From assembly GCA_019186985.1 (NCBI GenBank), contig JABARQ010000009.1, positions 1-64,000 of the forward strand: a DNA stretch of 64,000 nucleotides, given 5' to 3'. Positions 1-9,670 of this stretch are shown here, piece after piece (the stretch's first letter is position 1; the number at the start of each line of letters is the position of its first letter). The DNA comes from Prosthecobacter sp. (GTDB lineage Bacteria; Verrucomicrobiota; Verrucomicrobiia; Verrucomicrobiales; Verrucomicrobiaceae). Both the position numbers and the translations under genes were made by a program. The notes beneath the pieces were generated by a model, which did not search any database, was not told where the DNA came from, and was given only the letters and a program-made list of their open reading frames with translations.

Positions 1-405
<405 letters not shown>

Positions 406-641
406 ATATTGGTGCTGGCATTTTGATATGCCAGCTAAAATGTCCACCTTCGATTTCTCAAAGGTGCTGCGCATTCTTAACGCGCAGCGCACAATTTAGC
501 TTTTGTTTTTCACGATCTGAAGACCGGCATTCCGATCATCAAACCTGTTCTCTTAAAGATCCATTCTGCCTCCACTCTGAACTGCTCACTTCTGTGAACC
601 GCTCGGTTTTGTCAGCCGCTGCTTTTCGCTGGCGGACGAAC
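406..641 (-). promoter_or_regulatory. 16S rRNA leader (pre-rRNA 5' region)
   Basis: This non-coding stretch precedes the 16S gene on the minus strand. It contains a perfect 8-bp hairpin (414-421 with 428-435, loop 422-427) just upstream of the mature 5' end, a likely processing-stem element. Complement of 549-562 reads GGATCTTTAAGAG, which resembles the boxA antitermination element (consensus TGCTCTTTAACA). The boxA call is by eye and tentative. No convincing protein gene lies here. Confidence 0.5.
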
Positions 642-669
642 AGATTAGTACAACTCCCGGAACCCGCAA
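642..669 (-). promoter_or_regulatory. candidate rrn promoter
   Basis: On the minus strand TTGCGG (complement of 664-669) is followed after 16 bp by TAATCT (complement of 642-647), a plausible sigma-70-like -35/-10 pair about 235 bp upstream of the 16S start. Three of six -10 bases match the consensus, so this is only a candidate. Positions 670-827, beyond it, hold A/T-rich and C-rich stretches with no recognisable gene. Confidence 0.3.
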
Positions 670-827
670 CTGCTTTTTGATCTTTTTTGGAGTTTTTTTT
701 CATCTGCCGGGTCCCAAGCCCCTTTTTCCCGCCCGGCCACCACCCCCTTTCCCGGCACCCCGGGCGGCCGTTTTCATTCCATACTTTTTGTTAATCAGAA
801 CAACCCTTTTGTTAGGCGACTAACGAA

Positions 828-1553
828 CTATTTGTTCTTCATGCGCCGCCAGATGGCCCAGCCCGCGATGTTCATCACCGCGGCGGCGGCGCACATCTGA
901 ACCAGCGTCTGGGCGACGCCCCCCTTGCCAAGCCCGCTGCCGACGAGGCTGAAGGCGGCGTTCAGCGGCAGGTAGCCAAGCGCCGTGCCGAGAATGAACA
1001 CGCGGTGCCCGACATCAGACACGCCGAGCATCACGTTGAGCAGCACGCCCGGCAGCATGAGCTGCCTGACCCAGAACACCCGCATCAGCGAAGGCCTTGC
1101 CAGCAGGGGCTTCAGCCAGGGAAGCGCGTCCGCACGCCTTTGGACGGCCGTCCTGCCGCTCAGCCTTGCGAAGACGAACGCGCCATACGAGCCCGTCAGC
1201 GTGCCCGCCAGGGACAGCAGCAGCCCCTCTGCAAAGCCAAACAGCAGCCCGGCGGCCGCACACAGGGGCAGCCTCGGCACACCAAGCATCACGGCGCTGG
1301 CGCACGCTGCGCCGAATCCAAGGTGCGCCAGCCAGCCGGCCTCTCTGATGTACTGCTTCCATGCCTGGATGTTGGTGATCCATGCCTTCAGCGGGGTTTC
1401 ATGTGCGACGAGCATGAATGCGGCGACGCCGATGATGAGGCCGATGATCCTGCGGTTTTCCTTTTTCCAGGAACGGCCGGCCTCCTCCAGGAGATGTGCT
1501 TCGTTTTCGGCGGATGCGGCTTGTGAGAGGTTCTGCTGGGCTTGGGGTTCCAT
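828..1553 (-). CDS. TVP38/TMEM64-like (VTT domain) membrane protein
   Basis: A 241-residue membrane protein of the VTT (SNARE-associated/DedA-like) type. It has a charged N-terminus, a first membrane segment ending near ...FMLVAHETP, then the hydrophobic core with a GLLFGFAEG motif and an FARLSGR motif typical of the TVP38 family, and a last TM before a basic tail (RRMKNK). I chose ATG at 1553. The frame continues upstream to a TTG, but that extension is Cys-rich and looks untranslated. Related proteins are thought to move lipids or ions across the membrane; the substrate here is unknown. It lies directly upstream of the rRNA operon on the same strand. Confidence 0.75.
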   Translation of the reverse strand: MEPQAQQNLSQAASAENEAHLLEEAGRSWKKENRRIIGLIIGVAAFMLVAHETPLKAWITNIQAWKQYIREAGWLAHLGFGAACASAVMLGVPRLPLCAAAGLLFGFAEGLLLSLAGTLTGSYGAFVFARLSGRTAVQRRADALPWLKPLLARPSLMRVFWVRQLMLPGVLLNVMLGVSDVGHRVFILGTALGYLPLNAAFSLVGSGLGKGGVAQTLVQMCAAAAVMNIAGWAIWRRMKNK

Positions 1554-1713
1554 GGATGCCAGAATCAGGCATCCCCGCCCCTGGTTTCTCAAGCAGCATT
1601 TGCAGCGGTGGCACGAACACCGTCGATCCAGCGCAGCCAGGCCGGCTAGGAACGTAGCGACATACCGCTCCGCCTGGCACAAGACTCCTCCCGGCTCCGG
1701 CGCGTGTGCTGTG

Positions 1714-2322
1714 CTAGATCGTTCGTCGGCCGCTCACCGCCTGATACAGGGTGAGTTCATCGGCGTGATCCAGTCCGCCTCCCGCTGGCAGTCCCTGCGC
1801 AAGGCGGCTCACCTGCACGTTTTCCACCCGCAGAACGTCCCCCAGGTAGCTGGCTGTCGCCTCCCCCTCCACATCGGCCCCCACGGCGAGGATGACCTCG
1901 TCCAGGTTTGGCAGGGCCTTCACACGCCTGATCAGCGCTTCAATCCGCAGATCTTCGGGCATGACATTATCGAGGGGGGAAAGACGCCCTCCCAGTACAT
2001 GATACAGACCGTTGTAGGCCCCCGAGCGTTCCAGCTTCAGCACGTCAGCCGCCTGCTCCACCACGCAGATGAGCGTCTGTTGTCTTTTCGGGTCATGGCA
2101 AAGGGCGCATTCTTCACCTGCCTCGATGAAAAAGCCGCAGTCATCGCAGGCATGGATCCGGGATGAGGCCGATCCCAGGGCATCCATCAGCGGCTCAACC
2201 CTGCCGGCCTCCTGCATCAGCCAGAGCATCAGTCTCTCCGCGCTGCGGGGGCCCAGCCCTGGCAGGGACTTCAGCTGGGCGATAAGCCGCCTCAGCGGGG
2301 GAGGATAGTCCAGCGCAGGCAT
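1714..2322 (-). CDS. recR: recombination mediator RecR
   Basis: A 202-residue RecR, the usual length. RecR works with RecO (and RecF) to load RecA on gapped single-stranded DNA in the cytoplasm. Visible features are the N-terminal helix-hairpin-helix with GLGPRSAERL, a four-cysteine zinc finger (CDDC ... CALC, about residues 59-74), and a Toprim domain with CVVE and an AVGADVEGEATA segment. It begins 13 bp after hisI on the same strand, so the two are probably co-transcribed; the pairing has no obvious functional meaning. Confidence 0.97.
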   Translation of the reverse strand: MPALDYPPPLRRLIAQLKSLPGLGPRSAERLMLWLMQEAGRVEPLMDALGSASSRIHACDDCGFFIEAGEECALCHDPKRQQTLICVVEQAADVLKLERSGAYNGLYHVLGGRLSPLDNVMPEDLRIEALIRRVKALPNLDEVILAVGADVEGEATASYLGDVLRVENVQVSRLAQGLPAGGGLDHADELTLYQAVSGRRTI

Positions 2323-2335
2323 GGATGGGGCTGGT

Positions 2336-2755
2336 TCAGGCTTTCGCCAAGGTCACCTGGCCGCCCTGCTCAGGAGTCTGGACTTTCCGATAGAAGCAGG
2401 TGGGGCGATGCGTGTGGCAGCAGCCGCCCCCGCGCTGACGCACCCGCAGGATAAGAGCGTCCTGGTCGCAGTCCGTGAGGATCTCGACAACATCCTGGAA
2501 TTCGCCGCTAGTCTCGCCCTTGTGCCAGCGCTTCCTGCGGCTGCGGCTGTAATAGACGGCCTGACCGAGGGCCAGGGTTTCCTTCAGGGTGTCCTCGTTC
2601 ATGTAGGCCAGCATCAGCGGCTGATGGGTGTCTGCGTCCACCGCCATGGCGGCGATCAGTCCATTTTCATCGAACTTGGGGGCGAAGGCGCTGCCTTCCT
2701 CGATGGAGTCCTTGGAGTCGCGAGGGCCAAATTGAAACGTCTGGGGATCTGTCAT
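2336..2755 (-). CDS. hisI: phosphoribosyl-AMP cyclohydrolase (HisI)
   Basis: A 139-residue HisI that opens the adenine ring of phosphoribosyl-AMP in the third step of histidine synthesis. The signatures are present: WHKGETSG for the substrate phosphate region, the metal-binding DCDQD, and the C-terminal CCHTHRPTCFYR with the zinc ligands. It is the stand-alone cyclohydrolase form with no HisE domain fused. It precedes recR by 13 bp in what looks like a two-gene unit, and no other his gene is in the window. Confidence 0.95.
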   Translation of the reverse strand: MTDPQTFQFGPRDSKDSIEEGSAFAPKFDENGLIAAMAVDADTHQPLMLAYMNEDTLKETLALGQAVYYSRSRRKRWHKGETSGEFQDVVEILTDCDQDALILRVRQRGGGCCHTHRPTCFYRKVQTPEQGGQVTLAKA

Positions 2756-2833
2756 GAGGCCCCTGAAATACCCCCGGGCGGAGTTTTTCCAATGTAAAAG
2801 ATCATCGGAGGCGGCGGCGGGCGCAGGGCCGGG

Positions 2834-3670
2834 TCATTTTTTCCCCTTGTCCCCGCCGTCCAGGAAGGCCAGCGCCTTTTCCAGCCATTCGCGGGCCGGC
2901 GCTCCGTGTCCCTGGCCCGGGATGTCAAAGAGCTTCACATGCTTGAACCCGTTTTCCAGGAAGCCCTGTTCATAGATGGCCTTCGTGTTGTCCTGGTTGA
3001 AGTCCTTGTCTCCGGTCACCAGGACGATGCGCGATTCGTTCTGGGCAAGGGTTGCCAGCTCGGGGTGTGGAATGTAGCGCGCCTCGTAAAAGGTGCCGTC
3101 CTTGCCCTGGGTGGGAAAGAAGAAGTTCACCCCCATGAAGCAGACGGCGCCGGTGAACATGTCCGCATAGGCAACGGCGAGCATGGATGCCACGCGGGAG
3201 CCGCCGGAATGGCCGCTGACGTAGACCCTCGCAGGATCGATGTTGTAAGCCTGACGCATCTGATCGTTGGCGGTGATGGCCAGCTGCATCCGGGAAGAGA
3301 CCTCGCGGTTGTTGCCTGAGCGGAGGGCTCCGACAAAAATGAGCCTTCTGGAAGACAGGACTTCCTCCCAGTCGGCCGGAAGGGCGCATTTGTCGTTGGG
3401 GCTGACCCAGATGAAGAGTCCATGAGGGACCTCCTTCTTGTACGAGCGCGGCACGATCACCTCATAGGATTCAGCCGCCACGTTCAAGGCCCCTGGTGTC
3501 TCGGAGGCTCGCAGCCGTAGCTTGAGCTGCTCGGGCGAAGCCATGGGCGTGGTTTCTTTGAAAACCAGGGGTGAACGCTCCCCAGGCCGAACCCTGGTCT
3601 CCGACGGCTGGGCAAAAACCAGCGCGGGGATGATCAAAGCGAGCAGGGCGGCAATTTTTGGCAGAAGCAT
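2834..3670 (-). CDS. exported alpha/beta-hydrolase (esterase-like)
   Basis: A 278-residue protein with an N-terminal signal peptide (hydrophobic stretch ending VFAQ). The alpha/beta-hydrolase core shows the nucleophile elbow GHSGGS near residue 155, a probable acid in VTGDKDFN and the catalytic histidine in GQGHGAP. This resembles PHB-depolymerase/feruloyl-esterase-like secreted enzymes, but the substrate cannot be told. The C-terminus is Lys/Gly-rich. It is transcribed away from the membrane-protein gene at 3970, so 3671-3969 is a divergent intergenic region. Confidence 0.75.
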   Translation of the reverse strand: MLLPKIAALLALIIPALVFAQPSETRVRPGERSPLVFKETTPMASPEQLKLRLRASETPGALNVAAESYEVIVPRSYKKEVPHGLFIWVSPNDKCALPADWEEVLSSRRLIFVGALRSGNNREVSSRMQLAITANDQMRQAYNIDPARVYVSGHSGGSRVASMLAVAYADMFTGAVCFMGVNFFFPTQGKDGTFYEARYIPHPELATLAQNESRIVLVTGDKDFNQDNTKAIYEQGFLENGFKHVKLFDIPGQGHGAPAREWLEKALAFLDGGDKGKK

Positions 3671-3969
3671 GGCGGGTCATCGAAGCTGCTCGCCTCCGGC
3701 TTGTCGATGCCAAACTGACCAGGGGGGCCCAGGGCTGAAGTCGATCCGCCAGGGTCGCAGCAGGGGAACGGACAAAAAGGTTCATGCCGGCCTGGCACTC
3801 TCCTGCAGTCCACCAGGCCCGTGTCCCGGCGGCAGCGGGAGATTGGCCATCATTTCTGAGGGAGGGGCGGCTCCAACCCAGGCCCTCTATTATAATGGGA
3901 GCAGGAAAACTTCAGATCACGGTTCCAGCTTCCGTTCCAAGGTCCTGCCGGGTTTCTTCAAAAATCACC
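3671..3969. other. divergent intergenic region
   Basis: About 300 bp between the start codons of the exported hydrolase (minus) and the membrane protein (plus). Both promoters should lie here. The plus-strand frame is open through it, but the residues look like translated spacer. I see no strong -35/-10 pair, hairpin or repeat. Confidence 0.5.
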
Positions 3970-5301
3970 ATGCCTTCACTTCGTCACTTTTCAGCCACAG
4001 CCTTGGCCGGGCTCATGCTGGCCAGCGCTTGTTCAGCCTCTTCAGGGGGTCAAAATCAGCCTTTGGCCCCTGAAGCCGCCCAGGCCTTTGAAGAAAAGGT
4101 CTCCAGAATTGCCGGACAAATCCTCCCGGGTGCGACAGTCACCCCCTCCGTCCTGCCCGGCATCGGGCTGGCCGAGGGCATCTCCGAGATCACTGGAGTG
4201 GCCATCAGCCCGCTGCTGGGCGTCAGCTTCATCGGAGCCTGGAAATACTGGCGGACGGCGTCATCCTCCAGAGCTCAACTGCCCTGGTACTGCCAGCCCT
4301 GGGCCTGGGGCACCGGCCTGGGAATCCTCTGCCTCTGCTTTTTGAAGGATCTTTTCGGCTCCGTGCTGCCAGGCATCTTCAAAAAGCCGCTGGACTGGCT
4401 GGAGCTCTTTGAAAACAAGGCCAGCGCCCTGGTCGCCAGCACGGCCTTTGTGCCCCTGGTCGCCCTGGCAATGTCTGAATATCAGCGCATTGAACCGGAG
4501 CAAGCCGGGCTCATGTCCCATGTGCCGGGCCTGGCCCAGGCGCCCATGACAGAAATCCTGGCCTCCGGCATGCAGGCTCCCTGGATCAGCATCCCCCTCT
4601 CCCTGGTGTTGTTTGCCGTGGTCTGGCTCTCCTCCCATGCCATCCATGTCTTGATCGCCCTGTCGCCGTTTGGGCTGGTGGACAGCGCCCTGAAGCTGGT
4701 CAAAATGTCCATCCTGTCTCTGGTGGCAGGCTGTGGGGCCATGATTTCCAGCATCAGCCCAGTTCCAGCCATGCTGGCATGCCTGATGATCACCCTGATC
4801 TCCGCCTTGCTTGCTGGCTGGTCCTACCGTCTGCTGGTGTTTGGCTGCGTGATGGTTGGCGACCTGCTGTTTCGTCGCCAGCCGAGCCGGGAGGAATCCG
4901 AAAAGCAAGGCATTGCGGTTTTCCTGTCACGCCCGCTGAAGGGCCTGCCGGCACGCACCTATGGTCGGTTGCATTTGAGTCCTGCCGGCGACGTGGTCTT
5001 CACGAGACATTTAAGCCTGAAGCCTGTTCCTCAGGTTTTCGTGCTGCCGGTCACGGAGCTCTTGCTTCAAAAGGGATTCCTTTACCCAACCCTGTCCAGC
5101 CTGGACAATCACACGCGAAGCCAGTCGAGACTTGCTTACCTGCTTCCTCGCTATCGAGGCCACGAGGCCATGGCCGCCTCAACCCTTGCCGTGCATCAAA
5201 TCCTGGAAAACCCACTGATCAGGGGCTGCCGGAGCATGAAGCGATGGCTGGTGGATCTGGCTTCTGGGCAGGGAGAACCTTTGGAAGCCGGCCCCTCCTG
5301 A
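3970..5301 (+). CDS. multi-pass membrane protein of unknown function
   Basis: I do not recognise this 443-residue protein. From ATG 3970 it starts with a signal-like stretch ending LMLASAC, similar to a lipobox, then a soluble segment and at least six hydrophobic segments (around residues 105-120, 150-165, 210-225, 230-245, 260-280 and 285-305). The C-terminal third is soluble, with RRQPSREESEK and a domain containing two LSP/LSL strands. The in-frame extension upstream to 3784 looks like spacer translation. It ends 18 bp before the convergent tex gene. Confidence 0.6.
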   Translation: MPSLRHFSATALAGLMLASACSASSGGQNQPLAPEAAQAFEEKVSRIAGQILPGATVTPSVLPGIGLAEGISEITGVAISPLLGVSFIGAWKYWRTASSSRAQLPWYCQPWAWGTGLGILCLCFLKDLFGSVLPGIFKKPLDWLELFENKASALVASTAFVPLVALAMSEYQRIEPEQAGLMSHVPGLAQAPMTEILASGMQAPWISIPLSLVLFAVVWLSSHAIHVLIALSPFGLVDSALKLVKMSILSLVAGCGAMISSISPVPAMLACLMITLISALLAGWSYRLLVFGCVMVGDLLFRRQPSREESEKQGIAVFLSRPLKGLPARTYGRLHLSPAGDVVFTRHLSLKPVPQVFVLPVTELLLQKGFLYPTLSSLDNHTRSQSRLAYLLPRYRGHEAMAASTLAVHQILENPLIRGCRSMKRWLVDLASGQGEPLEAGPS

Positions 5302-5319
5302 ATGGTTAGTGGCTGGATT

Positions 5320-7725
5320 TCAGCGCTTCCCCTTCGCAGAAGCGGCACTGAACCAGTCATTACCCCCGCCCGAACTGGAACTGCCGCCACCCAGGGAGCC
5401 AAAGGGATTGTTGTTGAAGCCGCCGCCGGAGAAGCGTCCGCCACCACCCTGCCCCTGGCCGGGCCGTCCCTGACCGCCTCCTCCCTGACCGCCAGGACGC
5501 GGACCTCCGCCACCCCCACCAGCCTTGCGTTCGAAATCAGGCTTGGACTTGAGGCTCAGGGCGATGCGCTTGCGCTGAAGATCCACCTCCATCACGGTCG
5601 CCATGACCCGCTGACCCACCTTCACCGCCTCGGCGGCATCACGCACAAAGCTGTCGCTGAGCTGGCTGACGTGCGCCAGGCCGTCCTGATGCACGCCGAC
5701 ATCAATGAAGGCGCCAAAGGCAGTGACGTTGGTGACCACGCCCGGCAGCTTCATGCCCACCTGCAGGTCCTTCATGTCATTCACGCCTTCCGCAAACTTG
5801 AACACCTCGAACTGCTTGCGCGGGTCACGGCCGGGCTTCGCCAGCTCGTTCATGATGTCCTGCAGCGTCGGCAGGCCGACGTCCGAGCTGACATACTTCT
5901 TCAGGTCAATCTTCTGACGCAGCTCCGGCTTGGCCATGAGGTCGGCCACGGTGCAGCCCAGGTCGGCGGCCATCTTCTCCACCACCGGGTAGCGCTCCGG
6001 GTGCACCGAACTGGCGTCCAGCGGATTGTCCGCAGCCCGGATGCGCAGGAATCCCGCCGCCTGCTCAAAGGCCTTGTCCCCCAAGCGCGGCACCTTCAGC
6101 AGGTCGCGGCGGCTTTTGAAGGGGCCGTTTTCATTGCGGTAGGCCACAATGTTCGCGGCATGGGTGCTGTTGAGGCCGGAAACATAGCTCAGCAGCTGTT
6201 TCGAAGCCGTGTTCACCTCCACGCCGACGTTGTTCACGCAGCTGATGACAATGTTGTCCAGGCCGTCCTTGAGAAGCTTCTGATCCACGTCGTGCTGGTA
6301 CTGGCCCACGCCGATCGACTTGGGGTCGATCTTCACCAGCTCGGCCAGCGGATCCATCAGGCGGCGGCCGATGGAAACGGCGCCACGAACCGTGACATCG
6401 TGGTTCGGGAACTCCTCACGGGCCACTTCGCTGGCGCTGTAGATCGAAGCGCCGCTTTCGTTCACCATGATGACCGGGATGTGCTTCGGCACGCCGATCT
6501 TGTTGATGAAGGCCTCCGTCTCACGGCTGGCCGTGCCGTTGCCGATGGCGATGACCTCGATCTTGAACCTCTCGATCAGGTTCAAAACCAGCGTCTTGGC
6601 GTGCATCAGGCTGTTGCCCTCACCGAGCAGATAGATCACGTCGTTGAAAAGCAGCTGGCCCTGGGCGTCGAGCACCACCGTCTTGCAGCCGGTGCGGAAG
6701 CCGGGGTCGATGCCCAGCATGCGCTTCTGGCCCAGCGGCGCCGCCATCAGCAGCTCGCGCAGGTTGTCGGCGAAAACCTTCACCGCCTCGGCATCGGCCC
6801 GCTTCTTCGACTCCAGGCGGAACTCGGTCTCCATGCTGGAGCTGAGCAGACGCTTGTAGCTGTCGGCACAGGCCTGCTTCATCTGGTCGGTGCAGGCGTT
6901 GCCACCCTTGGTGAACATCTGGGTGATGATCTGCACGGCGGTCTCCTCCGGCGGCTGGATGCGCATCAGCAGGAAACCCTCCTTCTCACCCCGGCGGATG
7001 GCCAGCATGCGGTGGCTCGGGATCGACTTCAGCGGCTCGCTCCAGTCAAAATAGTCACGGAACTTCTGCGCCTCCTCGTCCTTGTCCTTGCCGAACATGA
7101 CCTTGGAAACCACCGTCCCCTGCTCGGCAAACAGCTTGCGCAGAGCCGCACGCGCCTCGGCGTTGTCGCTGATGCGCTCGGCGATGATGTCACGCGCGCC
7201 GGACAGGGCATCCTGGGCGTCCTTGACGCGCAGTTCCTCGTTTTCGTGGTCAGGATTGATGAACTTGGCGGCCTCCGAGCTGAGATCGACCCCGGCGGTG
7301 AGCAGGTTGGCCTCGATGAAGTCGGCCAGGGGCTCCAGGCCTTTCTCCTTGGCAATCGTGGCACGGGTCCGGCGCTTCGGTCGGAACGGAGCGAAGATGT
7401 CCTCCAGCACGTTCAGCGTCTCTGCCTTCTCGATCTTGGCGCGCAGCACATCCGTCATCAGCTTGCGCTCCTCCAGGGATTTCACGATCGCGGCGCGGCG
7501 GTCGTCCAGGGTCGCCAGCTGCTCCATCCGGTCCTTCACCCCCTGGATCTGCACTTCATCGAGCATGCCGGTGGCCTCCTTGCGGTAGCGGGAGATGAAC
7601 GGCACCGTGGCACCATCGGCCAGCAGCTTCGCGGTCGCCCCGACCTGGATGGCCTTGATGCCCATTTCACGGGCGACTCGTTCAACGTGGGAGATATTGA
7701 TGTTCAGTTCAGCGGCATCGGACAT
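5320..7725 (-). CDS. tex: Tex family S1 RNA-binding transcription accessory protein
   Basis: An 801-residue Tex protein. The order is as in the family: N-terminal helical Tex domain (SRYRKEATG), YqgF/RNase H-like domain (LGIDPGFRTGCKTV), helix-hairpin-helix units (STHAANIVAYRNENG; RRDLLKVPRLGDKAFEQ), and a C-terminal S1 domain (VTNVTAFGAFIDVGVHQDGL). Tex binds nucleic acid and affects transcription and stress fitness. The last 75 residues are an added Gly/Gln/Arg/Ser-rich, RGG-like tail that the usual 720-780-residue Tex lacks; it may add RNA binding. The long antisense plus-strand frame is a GC-rich shadow. Confidence 0.95.
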   Translation of the reverse strand: MSDAAELNINISHVERVAREMGIKAIQVGATAKLLADGATVPFISRYRKEATGMLDEVQIQGVKDRMEQLATLDDRRAAIVKSLEERKLMTDVLRAKIEKAETLNVLEDIFAPFRPKRRTRATIAKEKGLEPLADFIEANLLTAGVDLSSEAAKFINPDHENEELRVKDAQDALSGARDIIAERISDNAEARAALRKLFAEQGTVVSKVMFGKDKDEEAQKFRDYFDWSEPLKSIPSHRMLAIRRGEKEGFLLMRIQPPEETAVQIITQMFTKGGNACTDQMKQACADSYKRLLSSSMETEFRLESKKRADAEAVKVFADNLRELLMAAPLGQKRMLGIDPGFRTGCKTVVLDAQGQLLFNDVIYLLGEGNSLMHAKTLVLNLIERFKIEVIAIGNGTASRETEAFINKIGVPKHIPVIMVNESGASIYSASEVAREEFPNHDVTVRGAVSIGRRLMDPLAELVKIDPKSIGVGQYQHDVDQKLLKDGLDNIVISCVNNVGVEVNTASKQLLSYVSGLNSTHAANIVAYRNENGPFKSRRDLLKVPRLGDKAFEQAAGFLRIRAADNPLDASSVHPERYPVVEKMAADLGCTVADLMAKPELRQKIDLKKYVSSDVGLPTLQDIMNELAKPGRDPRKQFEVFKFAEGVNDMKDLQVGMKLPGVVTNVTAFGAFIDVGVHQDGLAHVSQLSDSFVRDAAEAVKVGQRVMATVMEVDLQRKRIALSLKSKPDFERKAGGGGGGPRPGGQGGGGQGRPGQGQGGGGRFSGGGFNNNPFGSLGGGSSSSGGGNDWFSAASAKGKR

Positions 7726-7957
7726 GAAAAGGAAAGGGGCTGTGGCGCGAGCGCCGGGTTGGATGGAGCTGCCTGTGTTAGCGAGTCCGTTTCAGCGCGG
7801 CAAGGTGAAGAGTTTGGCCGCGGAAAATTTAGTGCCTTGACGCCGTCCAACCCGCAGCCCGCCCCGTAAAATCGTCCTGATTGGAGCCCAAACTGCCGAT
7901 TGCACCCCCCGCAACCCGTGCTCCTATGGGCGCTCCTCAAAACCCTCCCGCACTGAC

Positions 7958-8602
7958 ATGTCCGCTCATTCCTCCCCCTCCTCCGCGAGCTCCGGCTCCA
8001 TCTGGAACCTTCTGAATGTCATCATCGCCGTCTGCGTCGGCGGCTTCGCCCTCTTCTGGGGCTCGGCCTTCCTCGTCGGTGGCTGGATGGAAAGCGCTGG
8101 CCTCCGCAAACCCGCCGCTGAAGCCCCCGCCTCCCCTGCTCCTGCCACCGCAGCCGCCACGGCTCCAGCAGCAGCCCCGGCCGCAGCCGCCACGGCTGCT
8201 CCTGCCGCCCCCGCCACCGTTGCTGAAATCACCATCAAGCCCGACACCGCGAACCCCCTGGCCTACGACACCAAGGAATTCAAGGTGAAGGCCGGCCAGA
8301 AGGTGAAGCTCATCTTCAACAACGTCCATCCCGCCGTCCCCCAGCCCCACAACATCGTCATCGCCAAGGCCGGCTCCAAGGACAAGCTCCTCGGTCTCGC
8401 CATGCAGATGGCCACCGCCCCCGATGGCATGGCCAAGGGCTTCATCCCAGAAGCCCCGGAAATCCTGTTCCACACCAAGCTGCTCCAGCCCAACCAGAGC
8501 GAAACCCTCGAGTTCACCGCCCCCGCCGCCGGCGAATACCCCTACATGTGCACCTTCCCCGGCCACGGCGCGATCATGAACGGCGTCATGAAGGTCGAGT
8601 AA
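7958..8602 (+). CDS. membrane-anchored azurin/plastocyanin-like cupredoxin
   Basis: A 214-residue protein built as short cytoplasmic N-terminus, one TM segment (about residues 17-43), an Ala/Pro-rich linker (about 50-85) and a cupredoxin domain. The type-1 copper ligands are visible: His in PQPHNIV, then Cys and His in YMCTFPGHG, with a following Met (IMNGVM). It probably carries electrons on the outer face of the inner membrane. A strong terminator follows at 8633. The linker composition makes it a tethered rather than soluble azurin. Confidence 0.85.
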   Translation: MSAHSSPSSASSGSIWNLLNVIIAVCVGGFALFWGSAFLVGGWMESAGLRKPAAEAPASPAPATAAATAPAAAPAAAATAAPAAPATVAEITIKPDTANPLAYDTKEFKVKAGQKVKLIFNNVHPAVPQPHNIVIAKAGSKDKLLGLAMQMATAPDGMAKGFIPEAPEILFHTKLLQPNQSETLEFTAPAAGEYPYMCTFPGHGAIMNGVMKVE

Positions 8603-8632
8603 CACGACCTCCCAGCCCATTTCCCCCATCCA

Positions 8633-8664
8633 GAGGAGGCCCCACCGGCCTCCTCTTTTGTTTT
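8633..8664 (+). terminator. rho-independent terminator after the cupredoxin gene
   Basis: Perfect 9-bp stem GAGGAGGCC (8633-8641) with GGCCTCCTC (8647-8655), loop CCACC, followed by TTTTGTTTT. Confidence 0.85.
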
Positions 8665-8733
8665 CCATCTCCCTCTTTGCCAAAGCACGGCGGGCGCTGC
8701 ATATCTGCCCGCTCAATCCATCGCCCCTTCCCC

Positions 8734-9657
8734 ATGCTCGACCTCACTGGCAAAATCATCGCCCTGCTCAAGGGCGGTCCCGGCAGCGAACGCGCCGTCT
8801 CCCTGAAAACCGCCGAGAGCGTCGCCGAAGCCCTCCACAGCATCGGCGCCCAGGTCGTCGAGGTCGATGTCACCGGTCCGGATTTCGAAGTGCCCGCCGG
8901 CACCTTCATCGCCATGAACCTGATCCACGGCACCTTTGGCGAGGACGGTCAGCTCCAGGCCATCCTGGAAAAGCGCGGCATCCGCTACACCGGAGCCGGC
9001 GTCGAAAGCAGCCGCATCTGCTTTGACAAGGCGCTGAGCAAGCAGCGCTTCATCGCCGCCGACGTGCCCACGCCACGTTCCCAGAACTACGTCCTCGACG
9101 GTCCTGAACCCCTCGGCATCGGCCTGCCGCTCGTCTCCAAACCGCCCCGTGAAGGCTCCAGTGTCGGCGTCAGCATCTGCCGCACCCAGGAAGATCTCGA
9201 CAAGGCGCTCGTCGAAGCCCGCAAATTCGGCGCCACCACGCTGGTCGAGGACTTCATCGAGGGCAAGGAGCTCACCATCGGCATCCTGGGCGACCAGGTG
9301 CTGCCCATCATCCACATCGAACCCGTCGAGGGCTTCTATGACATGAACAACAAATACCCGTGGATGACCGGCACCAGCAAGACGCTCTACCACTGCCCCG
9401 CCGACCTCGACGCCGAAACCACGAAACGCGTTCAGGACGCCGCCCTTGCGGCCTTCCAGAGCTGCGGCACCGAGGTCTACGGCCGCGTCGACGTCATCCT
9501 TCGCGCCAGCGACAACGCGCCTTTCGTGCTCGAGATCAACACCATCCCGGGCATGACCAGCAGCAGCCTCCTGCCCAAGGCCGCACGCGCCGTCGGCATC
9601 GAGTTCCCCGAGCTCTGCGCCCGCATCATCGAGCTTTCCATCGCCGCACGCGGCTGA
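8734..9657 (+). CDS. ddl: D-alanine--D-alanine ligase
   Basis: A 307-residue ATP-grasp ligase that joins two D-alanines for the peptidoglycan stem peptide. Seen: N-terminal KGGPGSERAVSL, the GSSVGVSI loop, VEDFIEGKELTIGILG, and the C-terminal metal/phosphate site EINTIPGMTSSSLLPKA. ATG 8734 fits the family N-terminus; the open frame upstream is spacer. The pyrophosphatase gene follows after 13 bp, so the two may share a transcript. Confidence 0.95.
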   Translation: MLDLTGKIIALLKGGPGSERAVSLKTAESVAEALHSIGAQVVEVDVTGPDFEVPAGTFIAMNLIHGTFGEDGQLQAILEKRGIRYTGAGVESSRICFDKALSKQRFIAADVPTPRSQNYVLDGPEPLGIGLPLVSKPPREGSSVGVSICRTQEDLDKALVEARKFGATTLVEDFIEGKELTIGILGDQVLPIIHIEPVEGFYDMNNKYPWMTGTSKTLYHCPADLDAETTKRVQDAALAAFQSCGTEVYGRVDVILRASDNAPFVLEINTIPGMTSSSLLPKAARAVGIEFPELCARIIELSIAARG

Positions 9658-9670
9658 AGCCCCGCCCCCC

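Noticed and set aside
5302-7869. Long plus-strand frame opposite tex (855 residues)
   Set aside because: High-GC antisense shadow; composition is His/Leu/Val/Asp-skewed and tex on the other strand has all its family motifs.
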